The notes: a model not told the origin generated them from the sequence alone. A stretch of DNA of 64,000 nt from Edaphobacter lichenicola (GCF_014201315.1 NZ_JACHDY010000005.1:248001-312000), one strand, 5' to 3'; shown: positions 44,901-53,874, counted from the stretch's first letter. Translations and numbers: made by a program.

Positions 44901-45554
44901 GGTATCATTGGCCACTTCTATTCAGCCGCAGCATCGGACCTGAACCTGGATACTGGCGGGATCAATGGCACTGCGACAGCCGGTATCTTCCTTACGGATG
45001 TGACCGGCGATGGAACCACCGGCGATCTGGTCCCGGGGACCAACCCCGGCTACTTCATGCACCAATACAAAGGGAATAACCTTAACAAACTGATCAATCA
45101 GTACAACGCTACTCACGCCGGTCAACCGACTCCGGCAGGCTCCGCACTAGTTTCAGCCGGTCTCTTCACTCCGGGGCAGTTGTTGGCGCTGCAGGCCGTA
45201 CAACAGTCTATTGCGCCCCAGGCGCAGGCCCAGGGTCCGGAGAACCCCTTTTACCGCAGCCTCGATGTGAACGTCTCGTATCCGATCCGGCTGGGTCGTT
45301 TCCGGGAGGGAATGTCTCTGGTACCTGCAATCGCGTTCTATAACGTTGGCAACTTCTCAAACTTCAAAGACTACAGCAATGGCACGTTGGCAAACGTGAA
45401 CACCGAAGGAGGCGACCCGAACAACATCCTCGGGTTGGTAAATGGTCCGGCTACCTTCGCTGGTCATGATCAGAACCGTATTCAGCGTGGTTCGGGTACC
45501 TCCGACATCGGAGGTCCTCGCACCGCAGAGTTCCAACTCAAGCTGAACTTCTAA
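41961..45554 (+). CDS. Oar-like TonB-dependent receptor with carboxypeptidase-regulatory-like domain
   Basis: The 1197-residue outer-membrane protein has a signal peptide (KKLFTLFMLLFATAMLSYGQ). An N-terminal CarboxypepD_reg-like beta-sandwich follows (GTITDPSGAVVPGATVTITD, SAGFYSVGPLNPGNYTV). The plug has DQIDSLPVNGRNFLDLAQIEPG and RTTRILLDGQDITDE. The large barrel ends in FQLKLNF. This architecture is strongly expanded in Acidobacteriota and is linked to uptake of large substrates such as glycans or peptides. AGGAG lies about 10 bases before the ATG. A strong terminator follows, so it is transcribed alone. Confidence 0.92.
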   Translation: MKKLFTLFMLLFATAMLSYGQATSVNGGSIQGTITDPSGAVVPGATVTITDPDTGSVKKITTDSAGFYSVGPLNPGNYTVNVAAAGFSNLSIKTVIRTGTATSGNFKLPLGSSAETVEVSAGALQVNTEQAGVSDVITKDQIDSLPVNGRNFLDLAQIEPGVILQSGESFDPTKAGYSAISTSGVSGRTTRILLDGQDITDETVGTTIFNVSQGAIGDFQLNRSTQDVSGDVTSTGQVLVSTNSGTNRFHGQAFYQFQDHSALFARTVGGLDTPFQRNQFGGSIGGPIIRDKLFFFGNAERIKQESPVAVQLSPTFAAIEAAFPSIPSPYRETYSTARLDYNGPKGVHFFVRANYDVNLSSSNFGAGYEIYNNRDNTPGIAGGADFATGHFTHSFRGSYEKFHNLLVDGTIGNSAVYTGYPGLNFRLAAAGLYSGPNVDAPQNTYQSDKQLRYDGSWTKGKHLLRYGYSVNRILGGGFANFFGLAPRASLSLSTLLANCNNDPTQGPCKSDPLKGYSTATLRLGNGEGFFTENPGFNLPGGGTFDWRQGAYASDNWKLTPNFTLTAGLRWSIDTDRANQDLPTPLCSDVDPSLPAPCTGNAPLLDQFQPGFGKKIHQPYANFGPQLGFAYSPGDHKTVVRAAFGIFYESDVFNNTTNARANLIKKGLFFNEGFLCGGTNTLTLPDGTVVTQDGGVNIADICNLPLGQAAPHFVNLQSEFQASTKAVGPATNGGYIGNTLTATGAYAAPYRTPYSEQWNGGIQREIFKGGIVSVDYVHNSTLKIAQNIDVNHVGAARFLNKTAAQNAIATTTSGFGCAGGSSSAAISCAIAAGASIIDFAGNGLDSGSNFLGNNPASYAGKTVATGAAFPGANPVLGQGLFLLPAGRSGYDALQVVFREQKAHPLPGIMSSNLQVSYSFSRIVSTANPGNNLGNTGIGDQFFSSLSYDYDNPTAYQGRNGLDHTHQISFGGSGTFKYGPQLGIIGHFYSAAASDLNLDTGGINGTATAGIFLTDVTGDGTTGDLVPGTNPGYFMHQYKGNNLNKLINQYNATHAGQPTPAGSALVSAGLFTPGQLLALQAVQQSIAPQAQAQGPENPFYRSLDVNVSYPIRLGRFREGMSLVPAIAFYNVGNFSNFKDYSNGTLANVNTEGGDPNNILGLVNGPATFAGHDQNRIQRGSGTSDIGGPRTAEFQLKLNF

Positions 45555-45575
45555 CCCCTGAAAGCAGTCCAAACG

Positions 45576-45608
45576 AAAAGGGTGGAGACCTCGGTCTCCA
45601 CCCTTTTT
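45576..45608 (+). terminator. Rho-independent terminator after the Oar-like receptor
   Basis: AAAAGGGTGGAGACC pairs with GGTCTCCACCCTTTT, followed by further T. The stem begins 21 bases after the stop codon. The A tract on the other side lets it work in both directions. Confidence 0.85.
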
Positions 45609-45752
45609 CCTTGTCATTCAACCCACCAACCGTGGGTTCTCCCTGACGAAACCCAGTGAAACAGCAGCTTCAAATCCTCCTCAGCGGACCGCCTGATGGC
45701 CGGTGTCAGGACAAAAGTGCATCTCAACTTCCCGGCAGGGACCATCCGCGCA

Positions 45753-45921
45753 CAGCCGATCAAAAATAAAGTTGAAATCCGTGGCGTATTTTTCCGCACC
45801 GTGCGAACGACTGTTTTCTCACCACGTTCACCACGCATCTCACCACGTTCACACCAGCAAAAAACCACCTCTACGCAGCATGCTTTTCTAAAACACCCCT
45901 TAAAACACCAGCAAAAATGCG
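45753..45921 (-). repeat. G/T-rich 3'-flanking repeat element, copy 3
   Basis: On the minus strand it begins CGCATTTTTGCTGGTGTTTT, about 50 bases past the stop codon of the GH2 gene. It continues with GGTGGTTTTTTGCTGGTGTG, ACGTGGTGAGATGCGTGGTG, AAAAATACGCCACGG and an AT-rich end. The segment AAAAATGCG/CGCATTTTT (45913-45953) between it and the gene can form a terminator stem. Confidence 0.72.
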
Positions 45922-45972
45922 AAACCCAGGCCCAACCATGGCTCCGCATTTTTTTTGCAAGTTGAACTTCGG

Positions 45973-47835
45973 CTACTCTGCCCTTCCAAGCGTCTTGTCT
46001 TTGTACGCCTTCTGCAGGATGAAGAAGGCCTGCTTCCTGACGCCCTGATCCGAGATCAACCCCTTGCGATTGAAGTTGTCCTGAAGTCCAGGGTTGACCC
46101 GGCGAGCAGACCGGAAGTCCATCAAAATCCAGGGACTTGTGCCGCGAAGCTGAGGGATTTTGTTGAGCATCGCAATCTGGTGCCGATAGATCTCAGCCTG
46201 ATACTCCTCAGTCCACAATGCCGGGTGAGTATCGCCGGAAGCCGCATGGTTGCCGGCTTTTGCGTCACCACCCCACTCGGACATGATCAGCGGCTTGTCG
46301 TAGCGAATGTCCCACGTCGTCGTATCCGCCCCCTCCGCGTGCTGCTCATACCAGCCGATATACTCATTCGTACCAATAACATCCAGCGCCTTGCCAAGCG
46401 GGTCGTCGACGATCTTATTCGAACCGCTTGCAGTCTTCTCCGTTCGAACCAGAAGAGCCGCAGTGACCAGACGCGTGGGATCAAGCTGATGCGCGAGATC
46501 GACCATAGCCGTGAGGTATTTCGTGCGGGCTTCGGTGTTTGGCGTCTCATTCGCGACCGACCAGAGCACGATCGACGCCTTGTCGCGATCGCGGCGGATC
46601 ATCTCAGAGAGCTGTTGCCTGGACTTCGCAAGCACCGCTTGATTGTCGAATTGGAGCGCCCAATAGTCCGGAATCTCGGACCACACCATAAGGCCAAGAC
46701 GGTCCGCGGTGCGGGTCATGCGTTCATCATGCGGATAGTGTGCGAGGCGAACGTAGTTGCAGCCAAGTTCTTTCGCCCAGCCGAGGAGCGTGTCGACATC
46801 CTTTTGGGTGTAAGCGCGGCCCGTGCGGTAAGGCGCCTCCGCGTGGATGGAGATGCCACGAAGGAAGACCGGTTTGCCATTGAGGAGGATCTGCGTGCCA
46901 CGGGTTTCGATGGTGCGGAAGCCAATGGTGTCTTCGATCTTGTCAGGGCCCGAGGAAATTTCGACCTTATAGAGCTTGGGATCTTCGGGTGACCACAGGC
47001 TAAGCGATTTTGTGGGAATGCTGATCGCTGCCCGCGAGTTCGCGTCGACCGTTGACTCAATCTTGGCATGTAACTCGGGGATCGTGACGGTGACTGGAGT
47101 ACCGGCCGGTGCACCCTCCACGTGGACGTAGCCTTCGATAACAGATCGGTCTGTGCGGCTGAGGTGGAGGTCGTAGTCGTCTATGAACTGATCGGGAACC
47201 TCTACAAGGGATACGTCCCGCGTAAGGCCGCCATAGTTCCACCAATCCGTCTGGAGCGTAGGGACCCCCTCTGCGATGCGAGTGCTATCGACCGACAGGA
47301 CGACGAAGTTGCTGCCGTCGTGGAGAGCAGCGGTGATGTCGCAGTCAAAGGGGGTGAATCCACCCTCGTGCTCGCAGATCTTCTTGGTATTGACCCAGAC
47401 GAACGTGCGATAGTTAGCCGCGCCGATGTGGAGGAAGGTGTGCTTATTCGACACGGCAGTGTGCTGAAAATCCTTCTCGTACCAGATCGGCCCCTCGTAG
47501 TAGAGGAGCTCTGGACGCTGTGTATTCCAGTCGCCCGGGACGCGAAGAGTGGCCGCGTTGGCGAAGTTGTAGTCCTGTGGATGGCCGCTCGGGTCGAAGG
47601 GGGCATTCATGAAAAAGCCGTCTTTGCGAAGCTCCTGATGCAGGGTGTAGATGCCGGTCGAATACTGGTCAACGATGGTGCGCCAGTCGCCATTCAGAGA
47701 AGTGGAGGGGCGATGGTCAATGTCTACGAGAAGGGTAGTGTTGGCTTGGGGACTCGTCTGGCAAAAGGCCGGCGTATTGAATCCGACGGCGAGAAGGCTG
47801 GCGGTCAGGATGCTGCGGGTTGCGGACTTCTGCAT
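45973..47835 (-). CDS. Glycoside hydrolase family 2 protein (beta-glucuronidase/galactosidase-like), secreted
   Basis: The 620-residue exported glycosidase has a signal peptide (MQKSATRSILTASLLAVGFN). Then come a sugar-binding jellyroll domain (LLYYEGPIWYEKDF, FLHIGAANYRTFVWVN), an immunoglobulin-like domain, and the TIM-barrel domain (NYVRLAHYPHDERM). The acid/base is Glu430 in WSVANETPN, and the nucleophile is Glu520 in IMSEWGGDA. It fits beta-glucuronidase-type GH2 enzymes, which release beta-linked sugars; the exact sugar is not decidable. ATG 47835 is chosen for the signal peptide. With the Oar-like receptor next door it may serve in polysaccharide use. Confidence 0.9.
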   Translation of the reverse strand: MQKSATRSILTASLLAVGFNTPAFCQTSPQANTTLLVDIDHRPSTSLNGDWRTIVDQYSTGIYTLHQELRKDGFFMNAPFDPSGHPQDYNFANAATLRVPGDWNTQRPELLYYEGPIWYEKDFQHTAVSNKHTFLHIGAANYRTFVWVNTKKICEHEGGFTPFDCDITAALHDGSNFVVLSVDSTRIAEGVPTLQTDWWNYGGLTRDVSLVEVPDQFIDDYDLHLSRTDRSVIEGYVHVEGAPAGTPVTVTIPELHAKIESTVDANSRAAISIPTKSLSLWSPEDPKLYKVEISSGPDKIEDTIGFRTIETRGTQILLNGKPVFLRGISIHAEAPYRTGRAYTQKDVDTLLGWAKELGCNYVRLAHYPHDERMTRTADRLGLMVWSEIPDYWALQFDNQAVLAKSRQQLSEMIRRDRDKASIVLWSVANETPNTEARTKYLTAMVDLAHQLDPTRLVTAALLVRTEKTASGSNKIVDDPLGKALDVIGTNEYIGWYEQHAEGADTTTWDIRYDKPLIMSEWGGDAKAGNHAASGDTHPALWTEEYQAEIYRHQIAMLNKIPQLRGTSPWILMDFRSARRVNPGLQDNFNRKGLISDQGVRKQAFFILQKAYKDKTLGRAE

Positions 47836-48023
47836 GAGGATGTTCTCCGGTCGTGATGCGGTAGTTCGCGCGGGTGTGCGCAGAAAAGAGCTACCGAGCC
47901 ATAATACTTCGATCTTTGAACAATTGCCCAATGAGAGAGATTTATAGCGGGAAGATGTGGATACCTCAAGCGGTCAGAAGGGCGATAGTCACTAGAGCAA
48001 ATCGGCGGATTGGCTGCGACCGC

Positions 48024-51000
48024 CTAAGCAGAACTGGGCGAATCAACCTCTGCCCAGGGAAGAAACAGAGAGAAGATGGTGCCGTGGTGGATCGGATGCT
48101 CACTGCTGCGATAAGTGAGTCGGCCCTGATGCCGAGTGACGATGCCGGCGGAGATCCAGAGGCCGAGGCCTGTACCGTTGAGATCCTTGGTGGTGTAGAA
48201 GGGCTCGAAGAGACGAGCCTTTACCGCCTGCGCCATGCCGTGGCCGGTGTCGGCGATCGTGATGCGAATGCCGTGCCGCGACTGCGCGGAGTTCGGAGAA
48301 CAGTCGGTGGCGTCATGGGCGCGGACAATAAGACGGCCACCGCTGACGCGCATGGCGTCGATGGCATTTGCGATCAGGTTGTTGAGGACCTGTCGAATGT
48401 CATTTTCGAAACAGAGTATCGTAGTGCTTGTCTTGTAGGTGGCCTCCACCTTGATGTGCGAGTTGGCGAGCCGACCCTGATAGAGATTGAGGACGGCATC
48501 GACGAGATCCGCAGCGTTGACCTGTGTGGCGCGCACGGCCTGACGATGAAAGCGGAGCGTTTGCGTGGCGATCTGACAGACGCGGGAGAGTTCGCCCTGC
48601 GCGGTGTGGAGATACTCGCGTGTGTTTTCGGGCAGATCGGCGGAGAGGTTGATGAGGTAGAGCAGATTGGTAATGGCCTCGAGCGGATTGTTGATCTCGT
48701 GGGAGATGGAGCTGGCCAGGCGACCCACTGCGGCCAGTTTTTCGCTCTGAATGAGAGCAGCCTCGGCCTTCTTCTGAAGGGTAACCTCGAGCACGACAGC
48801 GGCGATAGCCTCGACCGAACCGTCTGCTGCGAAGACCGGAGAGTAGCTGACATTGAACGAACGTTGTTCGTCGGGACGTCCGGGGAGTTCGCCATGCAAC
48901 AGCTGACCGCGGACCGGCCTGCCGGAGGCCGCTGTCTCGAGCAGCTCCTTAAGCCCCGGAAGGGAGACAACGTCGGTGATCACCTGGCCGAGGATCTTCT
49001 CTCGCGGCAGACCAATGATCTCTACCTGGCGATCATTGATCCGCAGATAGCGAAGAGTGGCCGCGTCGAACAGAGCGAGCCCGACGGGAGCGGTCTGGTA
49101 GATGGACTCCAGTTCGGAACGCTGACGTTCGGTCTCTTCCTGTCGTCGCTGGAGCGTTTCAGCGGACGTCTTGCGGTCGTCGATGTCGATGGCGACACCA
49201 AGCCAGTGAAGAATCTCGCCTGAGTCGTCGCGAACAGCCTGAGCACGAAGCCACCACCAGCGAGAAGAGCCGTCTTTAGCGCGGATCAGGCGGGCTTCGA
49301 GATCATACTCGGCTCCAGTAGCGACGGAGTGAGCCCAGGCTTGCGTGACACGCTCCCGGTCTTCGGAGTGGAAGGCGTTGAGCCAATGATCCCCGCCGAG
49401 TGTCTCGATCGTGAGTCCGACGTAGTCGAGGAATCCCTGGTTGGCGTAGGTAATGCTGCCGTCTGGCGCACCCATCCATATGGCTTGCGGATTCAGATCA
49501 GCCAGTACGCGGTAACGGGCCTCGCTCGTGACCAGGGCTTCTTCGCTCTTCTTGCGGTCGGTGATGTCGATGGTAAGTCCGCGAAGGCTGACTGGCTTGC
49601 CGTCGACAAAGATGATCTGGCCACGATTTTCGATCCAGAGAACCCGGCCATCTGCGGCCTGTATCTGGCATTCCACAACGATCATCTGGCCAGTCTCGAC
49701 GGCAGCCTGCACTGCTGCAGCAATCGCAGGAAGGTATCTGGGGAGAAGGAATTTCTTGAAGGCGCGCGCGTCGGGGATGTCGGCAAGAGGATGGCCAAAG
49801 ACGGGATAAGAGCCGGCCCCATAGGTGGCGATGCCCGTAGCGTAGTCTATGTCCCAGGTCGCGGCTCGAGCGGTCTGCTGGACGGAGGCGAGAAGATCCT
49901 GCTGCCGCTTGAGGATTTGATCGGATTGATGACGAGCCGTAACGTCGCGAAAGAAGAGGACCATGCCGTCGCTGTAAGGTCGGCATTGAATCGAGAACCA
50001 GATGTTGAATGGTTCCGGATAAAAGGCCTCGAACTCGCCGGGAATGCCGTTATCCATGGCTCGATGGAAGTGATAACGGGTGTCGCTCTTTGGGTGGGCC
50101 GCAGTGGGAAATTTCTCCCACAGATTCTTACCCAGGAGCTCGCCCACGGGACTGAGAAGCTGCCTGGCCTGGCGATTGAGAAAAGTGAAGTTCCAATGAT
50201 GGTTCAGACTTACGACAGCGTCGGTGGTAGTTTCGAGAACCTGACGGAGCTGGCGGGCGGCCGCATTGCGAAGCAGTTCTGCACCCTTGCGGTCGGTGAT
50301 ATCGCTCGAGAAGATGATGATGCCGTCTTCGAAGGGACGCGCGGAGACTCGGAACCAGATGTCGAGCGGCTCGGGGTAGTAGGCCTCGAACTCAGTGGCG
50401 ATGCGCCGGTCCATCGTGGTGCGGTAGTGAGAGCGGAAGGGCTCCTTCTGGTTTGACGGAAAGCGCTCCCAAAGATTTTCACCGATGAGTGTGTCGGTTT
50501 TGAGTATGTCGAGCGCGGCGCGATTGGCGAAGGTGCAAATCCAGTTGCGATTGATGCAGACGATGGAGTCTGGCGATGCATCGAAGATCTGCTCCAGCTG
50601 ACGAACCGCCGAGTCGCGAAGAGTCTCGGCGCGTTTGCGGTCGGTGAGGTCGCGGTAATAAAGAGCGACGCCCTCGTCGGTGGGGAGGATGTGCACGTCA
50701 ACCCAGACGTCGACGGGAGCGTAGTAGTGCTCGACATGCTGGGCGATGCGCGTCTGCATCACGGTGCGATAGGTGCGCTCGAGAGCGGTGCCGACGGTCT
50801 CGGGAAAGAGCTGCCAGTGGGTCTTGGAGTTGATATCCGACGGCTGGATGTGGCTGACTCGAACCGCTTCGGCGTTAGCGTAGGTGATCACCCAGTTGCG
50901 GTCAAAGCAGAGGATCGCCTCCGGCAGCCGTGCCACCAGCCGCGCGAGACTGTCGTTCTCAGCATCGCTCTCACGCCGGAACTGAGCCCGGCGATTGAGA

Positions 51001-51059
51001 GTGACAGGCGCTTTGGCGATGGAGTCAGGCATAGCGGCGCAGGCAGGGGCGAACTTCAT
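48024..51059 (-). CDS. Multi-PAS sensor histidine kinase
   Basis: The 1011-residue cytoplasmic kinase has about six PAS domains in series (roughly residues 38-140, 145-260, 265-385, 390-520, 525-650 and 660-780). The kinase core follows: His787 in SISHEINNPLEA, the N box QVLNNLIANAIDAM, and G boxes DTGHGM and GTGLGLW. No membrane segment is visible, so it senses internal signals, perhaps through bound cofactors or ligands. No response regulator is adjacent. The first three PAS domains are very similar to one another (each has a ...YYPEP/APVDVWFxV... segment), suggesting internal duplication. Its ATG overlaps the stop of yceH by four bases. Confidence 0.92.
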   Translation of the reverse strand: MKFAPACAAMPDSIAKAPVTLNRRAQFRRESDAENDSLARLVARLPEAILCFDRNWVITYANAEAVRVSHIQPSDINSKTHWQLFPETVGTALERTYRTVMQTRIAQHVEHYYAPVDVWVDVHILPTDEGVALYYRDLTDRKRAETLRDSAVRQLEQIFDASPDSIVCINRNWICTFANRAALDILKTDTLIGENLWERFPSNQKEPFRSHYRTTMDRRIATEFEAYYPEPLDIWFRVSARPFEDGIIIFSSDITDRKGAELLRNAAARQLRQVLETTTDAVVSLNHHWNFTFLNRQARQLLSPVGELLGKNLWEKFPTAAHPKSDTRYHFHRAMDNGIPGEFEAFYPEPFNIWFSIQCRPYSDGMVLFFRDVTARHQSDQILKRQQDLLASVQQTARAATWDIDYATGIATYGAGSYPVFGHPLADIPDARAFKKFLLPRYLPAIAAAVQAAVETGQMIVVECQIQAADGRVLWIENRGQIIFVDGKPVSLRGLTIDITDRKKSEEALVTSEARYRVLADLNPQAIWMGAPDGSITYANQGFLDYVGLTIETLGGDHWLNAFHSEDRERVTQAWAHSVATGAEYDLEARLIRAKDGSSRWWWLRAQAVRDDSGEILHWLGVAIDIDDRKTSAETLQRRQEETERQRSELESIYQTAPVGLALFDAATLRYLRINDRQVEIIGLPREKILGQVITDVVSLPGLKELLETAASGRPVRGQLLHGELPGRPDEQRSFNVSYSPVFAADGSVEAIAAVVLEVTLQKKAEAALIQSEKLAAVGRLASSISHEINNPLEAITNLLYLINLSADLPENTREYLHTAQGELSRVCQIATQTLRFHRQAVRATQVNAADLVDAVLNLYQGRLANSHIKVEATYKTSTTILCFENDIRQVLNNLIANAIDAMRVSGGRLIVRAHDATDCSPNSAQSRHGIRITIADTGHGMAQAVKARLFEPFYTTKDLNGTGLGLWISAGIVTRHQGRLTYRSSEHPIHHGTIFSLFLPWAEVDSPSSA

Positions 51060-51774
51060 ATTACAGAGGAATCGTCGCCAGACCCAGATGCTTCTGCTTG
51101 CTCCTCAAGGCTGGCTTCGAGACGGTCCATACGCAACGTTAGAGTTTGAATGGCTGCGTACAGGTTCGCGATCTCAGCCTCCAGGTGAGTAACCCGTTGA
51201 GCGGTGGAGGTGCCTGGTTCTGCTCGCTCCACGCGCTCGGCTGGGTAAGCCGTAAGGTCCGGCGGCGCGCCAAGCAGATGAGCGTAGCGGGCCTCGCGGG
51301 AGCCAGGTTGCCGAGGAAGGACCGTCACCAGCGGAACGCTCTTTTCCGGCGTCGATTCGTCCGTCGCCGAGCGAGTGGCAAGGCGTTCGAGGGTGGACTG
51401 AACGGCCACAAGATCATCAAAGGTGAAGAGGCGGTCGGCGCGGCTGCGAAGCTCGCCAGGCGTCTGAGGACCGCGCAGCATCAGCAGGCAAAGGACGGCG
51501 GTCTCGTCGCGACGGAGGTTGAGGACCGTCCGGATACGATGCTCGTACTTGGGGACGCGGGCCTCGCGGACCGGAGTGGTGAGGGCAAGATCTTCGAGGG
51601 TATGGAGCGCCTGCCGAACCTCCTCCTCCGTCAGCTCCAGCACGGGCTCGCGGCTGGAGCGCTGGTTACACGCATTGACCAGGGCGTTGAGCGAGAGCGG
51701 TAGCTCTCAGGCGTGGTGATCTCTTTTTCAATCAGAGAGCCGAGGACGCGAAGCGGAATGGGGTCGAGCTGCAT
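51056..51774 (-). pseudogene. YceH family (UPF0502/DUF480) protein, frameshifted near its N-terminus
   Basis: The downstream frame (51643 to 51056) encodes residues matching E. coli YceH from the segment LELTEEEVRQ on, including LLMLRGPQTPGELRSRADRL and a C-terminal coiled coil. Reading from ATG 51774 in another frame gives MQLDPIPLRVLGSLIEKEIT followed by TPESY, the expected family N-terminus. After that Tyr codon one C is missing (about 51699-51701); adding it restores PLSLNALVNACNQRSSREPV into the long frame. The full protein would have about 239 residues. It is a real lesion or an assembly error; downstream translation from ATG 51643 would lack a winged-helix part. It is coupled to the histidine kinase. 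Confidence 0.82.
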
Positions 51775-51819
51775 ATCTACTAGGGTGCCACAAGCACGCG
51801 GGATCCGGCTCGTTCGATA

Positions 51820-52767
51820 ATGGAGGACGATCTGAGGAGCGGCCGAGTGTTATCTATCGATGAAGACCAAGTAAAGGCATTGCTCTCCTATGACGAGCTG
51901 ATTCCAGCGATGCGGCAGGCGCTGAAGGATTTCTCTGCCGGTCGCGTGGTGCAGCCGCTGCGAACGGTAATGTCGGTGGCCACATACTCCGGGGCCGCAC
52001 ACGCCGGATGGTTTGCCGTGATGCCGGCCGTCTACGGAGACGTGATGGGTGCGAAGATGGTCACATTTTACCCAGGTAACGCCGATAGAGGGAAGCATAC
52101 GCATCAGGCGGTGATTCAACTGTTTCGTGCCGACACGGGCGAGCCGCTGGCCATGATGGACGGGCGGCTGATCACCGAGATGAGGACGGCGGCGGTATCG
52201 GCCGTGGCCGTCGACCTGCTCGCAAGGCCCGAGGCGAAGGTGCTGGGTATTCTTGGAAGCGGAGTTCAGGCCCGGTCCCATCTGCGGGCGCTGTCGCGAG
52301 TCCGAAAGTTTGAAGAGATTCGCGTTTGGAGCCGGACCGAGGGCAACGCAAGGAGGTTTGCCGAGGAGGTTGGGGCACGGGGTACGACGGCGGAGGAGGC
52401 AGTATCCGGCGCCGACGTCGTGCTGACGCTGACTAGTTCGCCCGAGCCGGTGCTGTTTGGCCGATGGCTCAAGAAAGACGCGATGGTCTGCGCGGTCGGT
52501 GCCGTAACACCAAACCGCAGGGAGCTCGACGAAGAGGCGATGCAGGGAGCCGTTGTGGTCGAGTCCCGAGAAGCCGCCCTGCGAGAGCCCGGGGATATTT
52601 TGCTGGCGAAGGCGCAGGTGAGTGCTGAGATTGGAGAGCTGCTGCAAGGCGGGGAGTTGGAGAGTGGTGATCGACCCGTGGTGTTCAAATCGGTCGGAAT
52701 TGCCATCGAGGACATAGCCTCGGCGAAACTCGTGTATGACCGCGTGGTCGGAGCTGGCAGAAGCTAA
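51820..52767 (+). CDS. Ornithine cyclodeaminase / mu-crystallin family protein
   Basis: The 315-residue NAD(P)-dependent enzyme resembles ornithine cyclodeaminase, alanine dehydrogenase and imine reductases of the mu-crystallin fold. The Rossmann motif is in VLGILGSGVQARSHLRAL. The substrate-side residues are in GAKMVTFYPGN and MDGRLITEMRTAA, the latter containing the conserved R-T-A. The exact substrate is unclear. ATG 51820 opens the frame, but GTG 51847 has a better-placed GAGGAG and fits the family start (LSIDEDQVKALL). It is divergent from yceH. Confidence 0.88.
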   Translation: MEDDLRSGRVLSIDEDQVKALLSYDELIPAMRQALKDFSAGRVVQPLRTVMSVATYSGAAHAGWFAVMPAVYGDVMGAKMVTFYPGNADRGKHTHQAVIQLFRADTGEPLAMMDGRLITEMRTAAVSAVAVDLLARPEAKVLGILGSGVQARSHLRALSRVRKFEEIRVWSRTEGNARRFAEEVGARGTTAEEAVSGADVVLTLTSSPEPVLFGRWLKKDAMVCAVGAVTPNRRELDEEAMQGAVVVESREAALREPGDILLAKAQVSAEIGELLQGGELESGDRPVVFKSVGIAIEDIASAKLVYDRVVGAGRS

Positions 52768-52963
52768 TTATTGATAGAGGTATGGTTACGGCTTCGAGGA
52801 CAACGGGTTAGGAAGTTTGGAAGCCGTTCAAATATGACACTAAAGTTACAGAAGCAACCTCAGCTATTCGGAGATGAGTCCGATAAACTGGAAGAACGAA
52901 ATGACGAATCGCGGACCGCATTTGGGGGCCGGCATTCGAACACTTGAACACGGGAGAGTTTGG

Positions 52964-53728
52964 ATGCGGAGACTGCGCACGAAGGGCTTTGCAGCGGTTG
53001 CGGCCACCACGATGTTGATCTTTGGGATGAGCGGTTCGTCGTGGGCCAGGACCGTGCGTACCCGGGTACACGCCGGTCTGCGCAGCACTCTCCATACCTC
53101 CGCCCGGACTAAAACGCATCCGGTTGCGATCACAGGCGAAGAGGTGGTGCCGGGTGTGATGCCCGATGAGATCTCTTCGGGGGTGGCCTCGAGCGAGCTG
53201 TCGGACGACGGCAAGCCATATCAACTGCGGATGACAAATCTGCACACCGGCGAGAGCCTCGATGTTATCTACCGGATCGGCGACACCTATGTTCCTGAGG
53301 CGCTCGAGAAGCTGAACTACTTCCTGCGCGATCACTACACACAGGATGTAGTCCGCTATGAACCAAAAGAGTTCGATGTATTGCATGCGATGATGTCGCG
53401 GCTCGGACGGGTTAGTGGCGTCATCCAGGTTGTCTGCGGATACAGAACACCGGAGACGAATGAGGCGTTGCGGCACTCGTCGGTAAAGACCGGCGTCGCC
53501 GAGCACAGCCAGCACATGGAAGGTCATGCGATCGACCTTCGTGTACCGGGAGTTTCGACCGCACAGCTGAGGAATACGGCGCTCTCGCTCCACGCCGGTG
53601 GAGTCGGCTACTATCCCGTATCGCAGTTCGTCCACGTCGATGTCGGTCCGGTGCGCGAGTGGGCCTTTGGCGCAACTCCTCGCAAGCCAGGACGCCGGTA
53701 TCGTACCGCCAGAGCGACAGGGATGTAG
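52964..53728 (+). CDS. YcbK/DUF882-type M15 peptidase-like protein
   Basis: The 254-residue exported protein has an N-terminal hydrophobic segment (FAAVAATTMLIFGMSGSSWA) and a linker. A YcbK-type zinc peptidase domain follows: VVCGYRTPETNEAL, then SQHMEGHAIDLRV with the SxHxxGxAxD-like zinc ligands, and FVHVDVGPVREW with the last histidine. It would act on peptidoglycan outside the cell. ATG 52964 is supported by GGAG about 8 bases upstream; the frame opens 30 codons earlier. Confidence 0.85.
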   Translation: MRRLRTKGFAAVAATTMLIFGMSGSSWARTVRTRVHAGLRSTLHTSARTKTHPVAITGEEVVPGVMPDEISSGVASSELSDDGKPYQLRMTNLHTGESLDVIYRIGDTYVPEALEKLNYFLRDHYTQDVVRYEPKEFDVLHAMMSRLGRVSGVIQVVCGYRTPETNEALRHSSVKTGVAEHSQHMEGHAIDLRVPGVSTAQLRNTALSLHAGGVGYYPVSQFVHVDVGPVREWAFGATPRKPGRRYRTARATGM

Positions 53729-53851
53729 TTTGCCTGTAGCTGGATTTTCACCCTCCCCCACCCGTACGAAAAGTGTGCAAAGTCTTCAAAGCAAATATTT
53801 TAACTTTGGACTTACAGGTAGTCCCTGTTCCGAACAGAAGGCCAAGCAGGA

Positions 53852-53874
53852 AGGCCCGGCATTGTGCCGGGCCT
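53852..53874. terminator. GC-rich hairpin after the YcbK-like gene
   Basis: AGGCCCGGC pairs with GCCGGGCCT around ATTGT. A longer outer pairing AAGCAGG...CCGTGCTT flanks it. There is no T tract, so it may be a weak terminator or an mRNA end-protecting structure. Confidence 0.5.

Noticed and set aside
45696..45965. Small open frames in the third G/T-rich element
   Set aside because: They consist of repeated Thr/His/Pro words translated from the element, and the frames are not shared by the other copies.
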